DNA of 64,000 nucleotides, from contig NZ_CP129968.2 in the NCBI RefSeq assembly GCF_030503875.2, positions 1,116,001-1,180,000 on the forward strand. The letters are read 5' to 3'. Shown one piece after another: positions 16,461 to 25,745 of the stretch (position 1 is its first letter; every line of letters begins with the position of its first letter). The notes beneath the pieces are model-generated. The model did not search any database, was not told where the DNA came from, and saw only the letters and a program-made list of their open reading frames with translations. A program made the position numbers and the translations under genes. Source of the DNA: Marivirga arenosa (GTDB lineage: Bacteria > Bacteroidota > Bacteroidia > Cytophagales > Cyclobacteriaceae).

Positions 16461-18430
16461 TCTAATTCGGATTTATAATTTGCATCAATTTCAAACAGTG
16501 TGAGGATACTCTTTGGATCTTTTTCTTTTCGAAGTTTCCGTTCTAATTTTTCTGTATCTTCTTCTCTCAACTCCAGCATTCGGTCGTAAATTTTTTGCTC
16601 TAACCTATATAAGCTGACTACATTATCGCATGCTAGATGATTTTTAATTTCATCTTTAATAAATGGGATAAGGATTTTAGTGTAAGACTCAACAATTCGA
16701 CTTTTAACTTCTTCACTCATGACAGTTGAAGTGAATGGATTCCAAATTTCATCTATGTATAAGTTTTCAATTTCTTTTTGTTGACTTTTCAGACTACTAA
16801 AGCGATTAGCTAGCATTTTCAAATTAATCATGCACTCTGTCAGGTTTTTGGCTTCTTCTTGCTTTACCACTATATCTGAAATAGAGGAGTAATTTTTCAA
16901 GGCTTCGTTAGAGAAAGATTTTATTGCTGTTAATAGCTTACTGTCATTTCCAGAGGTTTTCTCTTGAAGAGAATCTATCACCTTGTTTAAAGAGTTGGAT
17001 TCGTTAATTAATCCTGATTCTAAATCCTGTAATTCGTTTTGAAGCTCTTTGGTTTTTAATTTTTGCTCTAGTTTTTCTTTTAAAGATAGGGTGTATAAAT
17101 AAGTGTATTCGCACAAAGAGTAAATAGCTTCAAGTCCTATTTCATCTTTATAAAATGTAAAATTTTCGACAGAAAAAATGCTAGATTTTAGGCTATCCCC
17201 CTCTTCATATTTCACTTCAATAGGAAAGATCTGAGACTCGTAAGTCCATAGCTTGCTAAGCAAACTGTCTCTTTTGATATGTTCAAGTAATCCTTTTTCA
17301 TAGTACTGCATGAAATCACCAATGAATTTCAAATGATTAGATTTAATGGCTTGTACTGCTTTTAATTGAAAAAATACTTCAGGATCAGTGAATTTTAATA
17401 AGTTGAGCTGAGTGCTTTTAAGTAATTGATCAGAAATACTCTGTACTTTTTGAAAATATATCGCAGCTGAGTCAAGCAAAGCTAATTCATTTTCAAGCAA
17501 AGGATAAGATGCCACTTTCACCTTGAATTTTGGCATAAAATCTATTTCTCCCAGCTGTTGCAATAGCTTCTCTATCTTTTGATAATGCCCTGTATTTTTT
17601 TTAAGCATAGATAACATTCCGGATGGAAGTGTATCTCTAGAAGTAGAGGACAAGCGTTGTTGAATCTGGATTATAGATAAGTATTTCTCATCGAGATTCA
17701 TTATTTCACTATTTTCTATTGGGTCATTGTAGATTGGAAAAGATTGAATGCTATCATATTGATTGATTGAAATGCTTTTTAATAAGCCTTCTGAAAATTC
17801 CCATGCCTCAGTAGTTTCAATACTTTCAGTGGAATATAATTCCCATCTATCGTGTGCTAATCCTTTTCTCAAAAACCGTCCCGCCAGAAATTCATTTTCG
17901 TTTTGAATTCTAAAACTTTGCTGCGGTACACCTTCTTTAAATGACAGGCTACTTCTAAAAACGGTGTCTTTAACGATTGAATTTTCAATTTTATAGGTGA
18001 CATGAGTCCAAATCCCATCAGCTTTACCGTTTTTCAGACGCCCGTTAGCATGAGTTTGCTTTCCGCTAATATTCACCCTATACTGATAATCTGCTAAATA
18101 GCTACTGTCTGTCGCCTCAAACTCTCCAAATTTAAATTCCCAATTATTACTTGGCTGGTTATTTACGAAGTCACCTTTAATGGAAAGATAGCTATCGTTT
18201 TTATGAAATAAATTTTCAGGATTAGATTTAATAAATTCGAAAGCTCCATTTTTAATGGTATCCTGATCGCTCATTTTAAAGGTATAAGATGCCATCCCCG
18301 AGTTTGAACCTAGTGAAAAGGACCCATTGTATCGAAAATTATATTGACTCATGACCCTATTTGAACTCAAAAAAGAGCTCAGAATGATTATGAAAAAGAA
18401 AACATTTGTTTTAATTCTGATCATTAGCAT
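16457..18430 (-). CDS. Secreted protein of unknown function with degenerate MORN-like repeats and coiled coils
   Basis: 657 aa. A signal peptide (FFFIIILSSFLSSNRVMSQ) leads to a mature periplasmic or surface protein. Residues about 30-230 contain repeats of the 'GxLKNGKADGIWTHVTYK' and 'GRFLRKGLAHDRWELYS' kind, which resemble toxin-like or wnt-type MORN variants. The remaining two thirds are helical with long heptad-like stretches (LEQKLKTKELQNELQDLESGL). A second ATG two codons downstream is an equally good start. With the barrel and the MORN protein it forms a three-gene unit, perhaps one envelope assembly. Not recognised. Confidence 0.65.
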   Translation of the reverse strand: MLMIRIKTNVFFFIIILSSFLSSNRVMSQYNFRYNGSFSLGSNSGMASYTFKMSDQDTIKNGAFEFIKSNPENLFHKNDSYLSIKGDFVNNQPSNNWEFKFGEFEATDSSYLADYQYRVNISGKQTHANGRLKNGKADGIWTHVTYKIENSIVKDTVFRSSLSFKEGVPQQSFRIQNENEFLAGRFLRKGLAHDRWELYSTESIETTEAWEFSEGLLKSISINQYDSIQSFPIYNDPIENSEIMNLDEKYLSIIQIQQRLSSTSRDTLPSGMLSMLKKNTGHYQKIEKLLQQLGEIDFMPKFKVKVASYPLLENELALLDSAAIYFQKVQSISDQLLKSTQLNLLKFTDPEVFFQLKAVQAIKSNHLKFIGDFMQYYEKGLLEHIKRDSLLSKLWTYESQIFPIEVKYEEGDSLKSSIFSVENFTFYKDEIGLEAIYSLCEYTYLYTLSLKEKLEQKLKTKELQNELQDLESGLINESNSLNKVIDSLQEKTSGNDSKLLTAIKSFSNEALKNYSSISDIVVKQEEAKNLTECMINLKMLANRFSSLKSQQKEIENLYIDEIWNPFTSTVMSEEVKSRIVESYTKILIPFIKDEIKNHLACDNVVSLYRLEQKIYDRMLELREEDTEKLERKLRKEKDPKSILTLFEIDANYKSELE

Positions 18431-18504
18431 TTTTGAAAGCGAACTTAATGATGTCGTTTTAACTAACTATTTAGATGGTTAGTCTAATAATTAAATGGAC
18501 TCCG

Positions 18505-18512
18505 CAAAAGTA
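18505..18512 (-). promoter_or_regulatory. -7 element (TACTTTTG) upstream of the 657-residue gene
   Basis: On the minus strand this reads TACTTTTGCGG, an exact TAnnTTTG box, about 75 bases before the start at 18430. No TTG is found at the usual -33 distance, so the call rests on the -7 box alone. Confidence 0.45.
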
Positions 18513-18646
18513 CAAACTTTAGTATATTTTAGTTTCTTCTTTAATTGAATCAATTAAACTTAAAGCTGAAAATATGAAGGCAGCTTGAATATAAGAAAGA
18601 AAGATTCAGCGACTTTATTCTAATATTTAAATATTGAAATTAAATA

Positions 18647-18676
18647 TTGGTTAATGAATAATAAATACTATTTTTA
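18647..18676 (+). promoter_or_regulatory. Promoter-like element before the STAS-like gene
   Basis: TTG at 18647-18649 is followed after 19 bases by TATTTTTA at 18669-18676, seven of eight matches to TAnnTTTG. It lies 27 bases before the ATG at 18704. Confidence 0.45.
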
Positions 18677-18703
18677 TATGATAATTCAATAAAAATAGGG
18701 GAT

Positions 18704-19138
18704 ATGGAAAAATCAAAAATCTTTTTCGAGAATGATTCAGCTTGCGTTTATTACGATGAAAATTTAGACGCACTTTTCTTACAATATAAAAGTAAAGTGA
18801 AAACAATGGATGAATTTATATTGATTAATGGAAGTGTAGTTCAAGCATTTAAACAACTAAATACTACTAATTTAATTGCAGACATAAGAAAAATGGGTAT
18901 AATTTCATTAGATGCTCAGGACTGGGTGCTCAATAATCTTTTTCCTCCAGTTCTTGAACACTTAAATGGTAAAAAGCTTTTTCATGCACAGCTTCTAGAT
19001 CCTTCAGAGATCATGTCAAAAGTGGCAGCATCAAATCTTAGAAAAAAGACTAGTGCGATTGGCTTTACAATAGAACAGTTTGGTGATGAGCAAAGTCTTA
19101 TTGAAAAGCTTCAAAGTTTAAAAAAGCCTATGGTTTAA
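18704..19138 (+). CDS. STAS/SpoIIAA-like small protein of unknown function
   Basis: 144 aa, soluble, no signal peptide. Alternating strand-helix pattern: ACVYYDENLDALFLQYKSKVKTMDEFILINGSVVQAFKQLNTTNLIADIRKMGIISLDAQDWVLNNLF. This is the 'x-L-x-x-W/Y...D-x-R...G' arrangement of SpoIIAA-like STAS domains seen often as lone genes in Cytophagales. No catalytic or phosphorylation residue can be assigned. It has its own promoter-like element and converges with the deiminase gene. Confidence 0.6.
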   Translation: MEKSKIFFENDSACVYYDENLDALFLQYKSKVKTMDEFILINGSVVQAFKQLNTTNLIADIRKMGIISLDAQDWVLNNLFPPVLEHLNGKKLFHAQLLDPSEIMSKVAASNLRKKTSAIGFTIEQFGDEQSLIEKLQSLKKPMV

Positions 19139-19141
19139 AAC

Positions 19142-19987
19142 TTACTCCTTTAAGCACCAGCTAATGCAATTCATCAATCCTCCATGTTTCCCTATTGCAT
19201 CTATGTTAATAGAGATTATGTTTCTCTTTGGAAAAGCATCATGGATGGTTTGAAGTGCTTGTTCATTTTTCTGCTTTGGGTGATTAAAGATTGGGAAAAG
19301 AATAACATCTGCTATTTCAAGGAAATTCACATAAACTCCTATGGCGGAATAGTGATTTTCATGATCTGTGAAGAAAGGCATGTTGATGTATTTGAAATTA
19401 TTCTTTTCACATAAGTTCTCAATTGAATTTTTGATTGCTTTATATTCTTGATTTAGGTCGTTCCCAATTAGAGTATTGCCATCTACAAAACGCATCATGC
19501 CGTCAATATGTCCTGTCATATCATCTTTTTCTTCATGGGCTTTTATTTTCAGTACTTCTGTTTGTAGGTCATCAGCTATTCTTTGGTAGAGTAAATCAGG
19601 ATCATCTTTGTAGATATGATTTTCTGTTTCAACTCTGTCTGAAATAATAACCTTATCTTTCCATTTTATGATGTTGCCTCCATCTAGATTGATGTTATGT
19701 TTTGAAAAACGGCATTTTAGATTGTTTTCTTTAATGACAGTTGTTGGGTCTGTCCAGTTTGATCTGGGCTCATAGCTAGGCTGATAGCGGAATTTCAATA
19801 AACGTTTCGCATGTGTTTGAATGGGCATGTAGTCTCGCGCCCATTCATCTTTTGTCCCTTTTAATAATTTGATGTTGATATATTCAAATGGAGCTAATTT
19901 TTCACAAATCAAGGCAAATTCATCCGGGAAATTCTCTTTTAATTTTTCTGAAAAGTAAACTGTATTGCATTCCGTATCTAAAACCAT
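19142..19987 (-). CDS. Agmatine deiminase family protein
   Basis: Guanidino-group-modifying enzyme of PF04371 (agmatine deiminase / Porphyromonas-type peptidylarginine deiminase), 281 aa, shorter than the roughly 340-370 aa of typical AguA. Active-site landmarks are present: WARDYMP (R51, D52), NLDGGN, GHIDGMMRF (H160, D162) and near the end GGLMNCISW with the nucleophilic C274. There is no signal peptide, so a cytoplasmic small-molecule substrate such as agmatine is more likely than a protein. It stands alone; no putrescine genes are adjacent. Confidence 0.85.
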   Translation of the reverse strand: MVLDTECNTVYFSEKLKENFPDEFALICEKLAPFEYINIKLLKGTKDEWARDYMPIQTHAKRLLKFRYQPSYEPRSNWTDPTTVIKENNLKCRFSKHNINLDGGNIIKWKDKVIISDRVETENHIYKDDPDLLYQRIADDLQTEVLKIKAHEEKDDMTGHIDGMMRFVDGNTLIGNDLNQEYKAIKNSIENLCEKNNFKYINMPFFTDHENHYSAIGVYVNFLEIADVILFPIFNHPKQKNEQALQTIHDAFPKRNIISINIDAIGKHGGLMNCISWCLKE

Positions 19988-20003
19988 AAATAATTAAAGA
20001 TTA

Positions 20004-21701
20004 TTAAATTGACCATGCTATTAAGCCTTTGATTTCATCAACATCTCTGACCGCTATATTTTCCTCATTATTTAATTCTGATTTTAAATATTGTGCCGTA
20101 GGTTTCATCCAAGCTTCGTTATCATTATTCCAATTCTTTAAAATAATGCATAGTTGAAAAACCCTTGTAAGCTTGTTGAAGAAATACTTAGCATGAAGCT
20201 CTAATTCTTCTTGTTTCATTTCAAAAAGAGCGTTCATTTTATTTTCTAGTATTTTTAATTGCTCCAAGATAACATTATCAAATTCTTGATTTATACCTAA
20301 AGCTGATTTTATTTCTTCCATCATTACTTTGAGGCCATCAGATTTAAAACTTGCTCTGAGCATATCTAAAATCATAATATTACCTGCACCTTCCCATATA
20401 GGAAGTACCATTACATCTCGCATAATTTTAGGCAAAACTCCATCTTCAATATAGCCTATTCCTCCCATTAGTTCCATACTTTCTCGGGTGATATATACTG
20501 CTTTTTCAGCAGACCATTTTTTGATCATAGGGGTTATCAACCGACCTAAATGCTTTTCTTTCTCATCTCCATTATCAGCTTTATCGAGCGCTTCAATTGC
20601 TCGCCACGTTAAATAGAAATTCGCAACATTAAGGCTGCCTAATTCGAAAAGTTTCTCTTTTATCAACGTATGCTCAATGGCTGTTTTTCCAAAGCTATTT
20701 CTGAATAGATTGAAGTTGTAAGCTTCTATTAGTGCTCTTCTGGCTCCAGACAATGCGGCTACTGAATTATAAAGTCTTGAAAGATTGATCATATCGGTCA
20801 TGATCTTAAAGCCATTGAATTCATCTCCAATCAACTTTGCTTTAGTCCCTTCCAATATGCATTCAGCACTTGCCATAGATCTTACTCCCAATTTATCTTT
20901 CAATCTAACAATTGGTAATTTATTCAAACTTCCATCTGCTAAATGTTTTTCTATAAGAAAAATAGACAAGCCTCTCGTCCCTTCTATATTTTCGTCAGTT
21001 CTAGCTAAAGCAAAAATCAATTCTGCATTAACATTGCTGCAAAACCATTTTTCACCAGATAATAAATAACTTCCATCAGGCTGTTTTTCGGCTTTCACTA
21101 GATTTCTACCTACATCAGAACCGCCTGATTTTTCAGTAAGAAACATCGCACCTGTAAAGAATTCTTCTAGTTCAGTAGTATGAATATGAGGTAGTAATCT
21201 TTCCTTATCCTCTTCCGAACAATGTAAATCAATTAATCTTGCTACACCATCCGTCATGCAAAGAGGGCAATACTGACCAATTTCGCTCATGGCGTATAAG
21301 TAGCCTGAAGAAAATCCCAGGCTATGCAGTTCTTTAGAGAATTGTTGTTTTAATTGAGGTTCCCATTTTACTTTAAACATCTCAGAGTCAACAGCAATTT
21401 GCATTAAGCGATCATAGGCAGGATGAAATTTTACTTGATCAATCGTATCGCCAAAGAAATTTCTTTTTATTAACTCAGGGCCATTTTTGTCAGCATCTAA
21501 GGACAGTTCATCCATTTTTTGAGCAGCTGAGCGCCCAGTTTTAGTTAAAATAGGCTTTATGTAGTTAAGTCCTTCAGAACTTAATTTTCTATTTAAATAC
21601 TCTTTCAAAATCAGGTCGCTTTCAAAAAAATTCTGACTTGATTGGAAAGTATTTTCAACAACTTGGTTTTTTATAGCTTGTTTTTGCTTAGTGTCTTCCA
21701 C
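20004..21701 (-). CDS. Acyl-CoA dehydrogenase, AidB-like subfamily
   Basis: Flavoprotein of 565 aa, longer than ordinary acyl-CoA dehydrogenases (about 380). The extra N-terminal portion contains NFFESDLILKEYLNR, matching the AidB N-terminal domain. FAD/substrate motifs are MFLTEKSGGSDVG and EKWFCSNVNAE in the middle domain, and YITRESMELMGGIGYIEDGVLPKIMRD near the helical C-domain. E. coli AidB is linked to alkylation response; others act on fatty acyl-CoA. Either role is possible. It sits 16 bases upstream of the deiminase gene on the same strand, perhaps co-transcribed. Confidence 0.88.
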   Translation of the reverse strand: MEDTKQKQAIKNQVVENTFQSSQNFFESDLILKEYLNRKLSSEGLNYIKPILTKTGRSAAQKMDELSLDADKNGPELIKRNFFGDTIDQVKFHPAYDRLMQIAVDSEMFKVKWEPQLKQQFSKELHSLGFSSGYLYAMSEIGQYCPLCMTDGVARLIDLHCSEEDKERLLPHIHTTELEEFFTGAMFLTEKSGGSDVGRNLVKAEKQPDGSYLLSGEKWFCSNVNAELIFALARTDENIEGTRGLSIFLIEKHLADGSLNKLPIVRLKDKLGVRSMASAECILEGTKAKLIGDEFNGFKIMTDMINLSRLYNSVAALSGARRALIEAYNFNLFRNSFGKTAIEHTLIKEKLFELGSLNVANFYLTWRAIEALDKADNGDEKEKHLGRLITPMIKKWSAEKAVYITRESMELMGGIGYIEDGVLPKIMRDVMVLPIWEGAGNIMILDMLRASFKSDGLKVMMEEIKSALGINQEFDNVILEQLKILENKMNALFEMKQEELELHAKYFFNKLTRVFQLCIILKNWNNDNEAWMKPTAQYLKSELNNEENIAVRDVDEIKGLIAWSI

Positions 21702-21836
21702 GGTTTATTCAATTTAGATTTAAAAGTTAAATCAAATTGACGAGAAAAAATAGGCTTTTTTGCCTAATTTATTTTTAATAGGATTTAGTATTGTTTTTTA
21801 ACTCAACGCTTAAGGTAAAAAGCCGTATCTTTCCTA

Positions 21837-23207
21837 ATGGCAAAATCCAAAAAGTACACAGAAGGAAAGATTTTAAATTCATTGGTAAGCCTTGCATTTC
21901 CCATCATCATGGCTAATGTTTTACAAACTGCCTATCAACTAATCGATACTTTTTGGTTAGGTAGGCTAGGAGCCAATGCGGTAGCAGCTGTAAGTTTAAG
22001 CTTTCCGATTTTGTTTCTAATTCTAGCGCTAGGGGGTGGTTTAACGTTAGCAGGTACCGTTATCGTTTCTCAACATAAAGGAGCAGATAATCAGATTAAA
22101 ATCAATTATGCATCTTCTCAAACGGTTGTAGTCATATTCATCATCTCAATACTACTAGCAATAGTCGGCTTTTTTTCTGCTGAACCCCTAATGAAAATTG
22201 TAGGGGCTGGTCCGGAGATCTTAAATGACTCTATTAGCTATTTTCAAGTCTCCTCTTTTGGCTTCGTCTTTCTTTTTATGTTTTTTGTTTTTCAGTCCTT
22301 AATGAGGGGAATCGGGAATGTGTACTTGCCTATGTTTATTGTTCTTGGTACAGTATTTTTAAATCTGATCCTTGATCCTTTGTTTATTTTCGGTTGGGGA
22401 CAAATAGAAGGAAATGGAGTTGCCGGGGCAGCTATGGCTAGTGTTTTTACGCAAGGAATTTCTGCTTTTGTTGGATTATTGATCCTATTTAGAGGTAAAA
22501 TGGGGATTCAAATTAAATTCAAACATATGAAATGGGATTTTCTATGGGTGAAAAAATTATTTGAGTTAGGAATTCCTTCAAGCTTAGATCAATCAAGCCG
22601 TGCAGCAGGTATGACTTTTATGATCATGCTCGTAACGAGCTTTGGAAGTGAAGTAGTTGCTGCCTATGGAGTAGGAGCTAGGATTTTAAGTCTGGTAGTG
22701 GTCCCCGCTTTAGGTTTTGCTATTGCCACTACGAGTTTAGTAGGGCAAAATATTGGGGCGAATAAAATTAAGAGAGCAGAAAAAATTGGCGATTTAAGTA
22801 ATAAGATTGGCTTCTTCGGACTTACTGCTATTGGTATTTTACTATTTCTTTTTGCTGAACCTATTACAGCTTTTTTCATACCCAATGATCCAAAAGTGAT
22901 TAAAAACGGAGCATTATTTATTAAAATCATGGCGCCTAGTTTTGGTTTGCTAGGGGTACAGCAAATTTTAAATGGAGTATTCAATGGCGCTGGTTTCACA
23001 CAGGCATCAATGCTCATTTCTGTTTTTAGTTTGTGGATTGTTCGTTTCCCTACTGCATTTATGCTATCGAATAAAACATCTTTAGGATTCGAAGGGATTT
23101 GGTGGGCATTCCCGATTTCTAATTTCTTAGCCGCAATTCTTGCTTTTGCTTATTATAAAATGGGATATTGGAAACTTAGGGTAATCAAAAAAAGACATCA
23201 GTTTTGA
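21837..23207 (+). CDS. MATE family efflux transporter
   Basis: 456 aa, twelve hydrophobic segments in two similar halves, inner-membrane cation-coupled drug/toxin exporter. The start LVSLAFPIIMANVLQTAYQLIDTFWLGRLGANAVAAVSLSFP is the family signature, and the second half repeats it as LFELGIPSSLDQSSRAAGMTFMIML. The NorM/DinF-like NLILDPLFIFGWG motif is present. Substrate unknown. It is divergent from the AidB-like gene; a TATCTTTC box lies about a dozen bases before the ATG. Confidence 0.93.
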   Translation: MAKSKKYTEGKILNSLVSLAFPIIMANVLQTAYQLIDTFWLGRLGANAVAAVSLSFPILFLILALGGGLTLAGTVIVSQHKGADNQIKINYASSQTVVVIFIISILLAIVGFFSAEPLMKIVGAGPEILNDSISYFQVSSFGFVFLFMFFVFQSLMRGIGNVYLPMFIVLGTVFLNLILDPLFIFGWGQIEGNGVAGAAMASVFTQGISAFVGLLILFRGKMGIQIKFKHMKWDFLWVKKLFELGIPSSLDQSSRAAGMTFMIMLVTSFGSEVVAAYGVGARILSLVVVPALGFAIATTSLVGQNIGANKIKRAEKIGDLSNKIGFFGLTAIGILLFLFAEPITAFFIPNDPKVIKNGALFIKIMAPSFGLLGVQQILNGVFNGAGFTQASMLISVFSLWIVRFPTAFMLSNKTSLGFEGIWWAFPISNFLAAILAFAYYKMGYWKLRVIKKRHQF

Positions 23208-23298
23208 TTTGGTATAAATTTCCTGAGCAACATTAGTGCCTTAATTTCCCGAACATTTTTATTAAATTCAAGCCGATTTAAACGAATAATAAATTATT

Positions 23299-25515
23299 AT
23301 GATAAGGAAACGATCAATGCAGCTTTTTGGCCTGCTTATAATGATGTGGGCTTTTACCGTTCAAGCTCAAGAAAAACAAACCTTTAGCACTTTTGAAGAG
23401 GCTATGTCAGGCACTCGTCCTTTAAACGGAAACAGCGGACCAACAAATATTAATTGGATCAACGATGGGGAAGCTTATTCTTTCACTGAAAGAGGAGAGA
23501 ATGGAGCTCAAATCATAAAATCATATAATCCAGATGCAGATGAAGAAACTTTAATCTTTTCTACTGAGGGTTTGAAAGTACCAGGCTCTGAAGATCCTTT
23601 TGAATATGTATCTTTTCAATGGTCAGATGATTCAAAATACTTATTATTTCAAACTAACTTCCGTCCTGTATGGAGAAGATCAGGTGTTTCGGATTATTAC
23701 TACTATTCTATCGAGGAGAAAACATTGGATTTAGTAGCTAAGGATGCTCAAACAGCTGAATTATCTCCCAATGGTAAAAAAGTAGGGTATGAAAGAGGAG
23801 GAAATTTATTTGTATTCGACCTTGCATCAAAAAAGGAAACCCAATTAACTGATGATGCAGAAGATGGTTTTTATAACGGTCGTTTTGGCTGGGCTTATGA
23901 AGAAGAATTTGGATTAGCTCAGGCATGGGAATGGTCTCATGATAGTGAGTATATTGCTTTCTGGCAGTCAGATGAAAGAGAGGTTCCTATTTTCCAAATG
24001 ACAGACTACCAAGGTACTCATAAAGAATGGGTAGAATTGCCTTATCCTCAAGTGGGGGACACTAATCCTACTGTTAAGATTGGTGTGATTAATGTTGAAA
24101 AGCAATCTAAAGAGTGGATGCAAGTTCCTTTAGAGGAAGGATATATTCCTAGGATTTATTGGACAGCTGAAAAAGCAAAATTAGCGGTTATGCATTTGAA
24201 TAGAGCACAAACGCATATGAAAATGTATATGGCTGATGCTGATAATGGAAAAGCTCAAATGATTTTAGAAGAAGAATCTGAAGCATGGATTGATGTTTTT
24301 GATTTCTTTGCAGGTATTATGCATTATGCATTCTTCCCTAAGGATGCTAAAGAATTTTTCTGGATTACGGATAAGGATGGTTATGCTCACCTTTACCGAT
24401 ATAATTATGAAGGAGAATTACAAAATCAAGTAACAAATGGGGATTGGGAAGTGGTTTTTGTTCATGCTGTTGATAGCAAGAAAAAGAAAATCTACTACAG
24501 CTCCACTGAAGATTCACCATTAGAACGCCAACTTTATGTTATTAACTTTAATGGCAAGGGTAAGAAGAAATTAACTGATATGGTAGGTCGTCATACTATA
24601 GATATGGCACCAGAAGCAACTTACTTTATCGATCGTTATTCTAATGTAAACACTCCAACAAAAGTGGCTTTGAAAAATACTTCAGGTAAAACGGTTAAAA
24701 TGCTTGAAGAAAATAAACGAGTAAATGAAGCGCTAAAAAGTGTTGCCTTTATAACTCCTGAATTATCTAGTTTTACTAATTCAGAAGGCGATAAAATTGA
24801 TATTGCAATTTATAAGCCTGTTGGATTTGATTCAAATAAAAAGTACCCAATGGTTCTGGATGTTTATGGTGGACCTGGAGCTCAATCTGTTTACAATGAA
24901 TGGAGGGCCAGTGCTTGGCATCAGTATTTGGTTCACAATGGCTATGTTGTAATTCAAGTGAATAACAGAGGTGGAGGAGGCTATGGCCGAGAATTTGAAA
25001 AAGTGGTTTATAAAAATTTAGGTCATGCTGAGGCGCAAGACTTTGCTGAAGCAGCAAACCATATGGTAGAATTAGGTTATGTTGATGCTTCTAAAATTGG
25101 AATCAGAGGACATAGCTACGGTGGTTATATGAGTAGTTTCAGCATTCTTAATCATCCAGATGTATTCAATGTAGCATTAGTGGGTGCTCCCGTAACCGAT
25201 TGGAGACTATATGATAGTATTTATGCGGAAAGATATATGGGCTTAGAAGAAGATAATGAAGAAGGATATATTAATTCGTCTTCTACTACTTATGCACCAA
25301 ACTTAAAAGGCCATATGTATATTGCACATAGTACAATGGATGAAAATGTTCACGTTCAAAATACCTTTCAATTAGTAAAAGGACTTATTGATAATGGAAA
25401 AGATCATGATTTAAAGATTTTTCCTCCAGGTGCTCACGGTGTAGCTTATAATTATCCAAGCTATATACTGCTGATGAATAATTACATTAATTATTTAGAC
25501 CAACATTTGAAGTAA
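23299..25515 (+). CDS. S9 family prolyl peptidase, dipeptidyl peptidase IV-like
   Basis: Secreted serine peptidase of 738 aa that likely removes X-Pro dipeptides. A signal peptide (LFGLLIMMWAFTVQAQ) is followed by an N-terminal beta-propeller and a C-terminal alpha/beta hydrolase domain. The DPP IV double-Glu motif is present as WAYEEEFGLAQAWEWS. The catalytic triad is S606 in RGHSYGGYMS, D681 in STMDENVH and H713 in PGAHGVAY. Length and order match DPP IV enzymes of Bacteroidota. It is a single-gene unit closed by a strong intrinsic terminator at 25540. Confidence 0.95.
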   Translation: MIRKRSMQLFGLLIMMWAFTVQAQEKQTFSTFEEAMSGTRPLNGNSGPTNINWINDGEAYSFTERGENGAQIIKSYNPDADEETLIFSTEGLKVPGSEDPFEYVSFQWSDDSKYLLFQTNFRPVWRRSGVSDYYYYSIEEKTLDLVAKDAQTAELSPNGKKVGYERGGNLFVFDLASKKETQLTDDAEDGFYNGRFGWAYEEEFGLAQAWEWSHDSEYIAFWQSDEREVPIFQMTDYQGTHKEWVELPYPQVGDTNPTVKIGVINVEKQSKEWMQVPLEEGYIPRIYWTAEKAKLAVMHLNRAQTHMKMYMADADNGKAQMILEEESEAWIDVFDFFAGIMHYAFFPKDAKEFFWITDKDGYAHLYRYNYEGELQNQVTNGDWEVVFVHAVDSKKKKIYYSSTEDSPLERQLYVINFNGKGKKKLTDMVGRHTIDMAPEATYFIDRYSNVNTPTKVALKNTSGKTVKMLEENKRVNEALKSVAFITPELSSFTNSEGDKIDIAIYKPVGFDSNKKYPMVLDVYGGPGAQSVYNEWRASAWHQYLVHNGYVVIQVNNRGGGGYGREFEKVVYKNLGHAEAQDFAEAANHMVELGYVDASKIGIRGHSYGGYMSSFSILNHPDVFNVALVGAPVTDWRLYDSIYAERYMGLEEDNEEGYINSSSTTYAPNLKGHMYIAHSTMDENVHVQNTFQLVKGLIDNGKDHDLKIFPPGAHGVAYNYPSYILLMNNYINYLDQHLK

Positions 25516-25539
25516 TAAATTATATGTGATTAGAGAAAG

Positions 25540-25571
25540 ACCAATTGAATCCTTTTCAATTGGTTTTTCTT
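25540..25571 (+). terminator. Intrinsic terminator after the DPP IV-like gene
   Basis: A perfect 10-bp stem (ACCAATTGAA / TTCAATTGGT) with a five-base loop, followed by TTTTTCTTTT. It begins 25 bases after the stop codon. Confidence 0.85.
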
Positions 25572-25745
25572 TTGAAAATTATTTATTGTCAATTCACAAC
25601 TATTTTCAATAAAAAAGTGTCAATCAATTAGTTGCGGAATATTATTCAAGTAAATTAGTCGTTATGCATAATAATTTTTTGCAACAATATTTTAAGAATG
25701 TGGTTTAAATACCTATTTTCACAACAATTAACAAACAAAACTACT

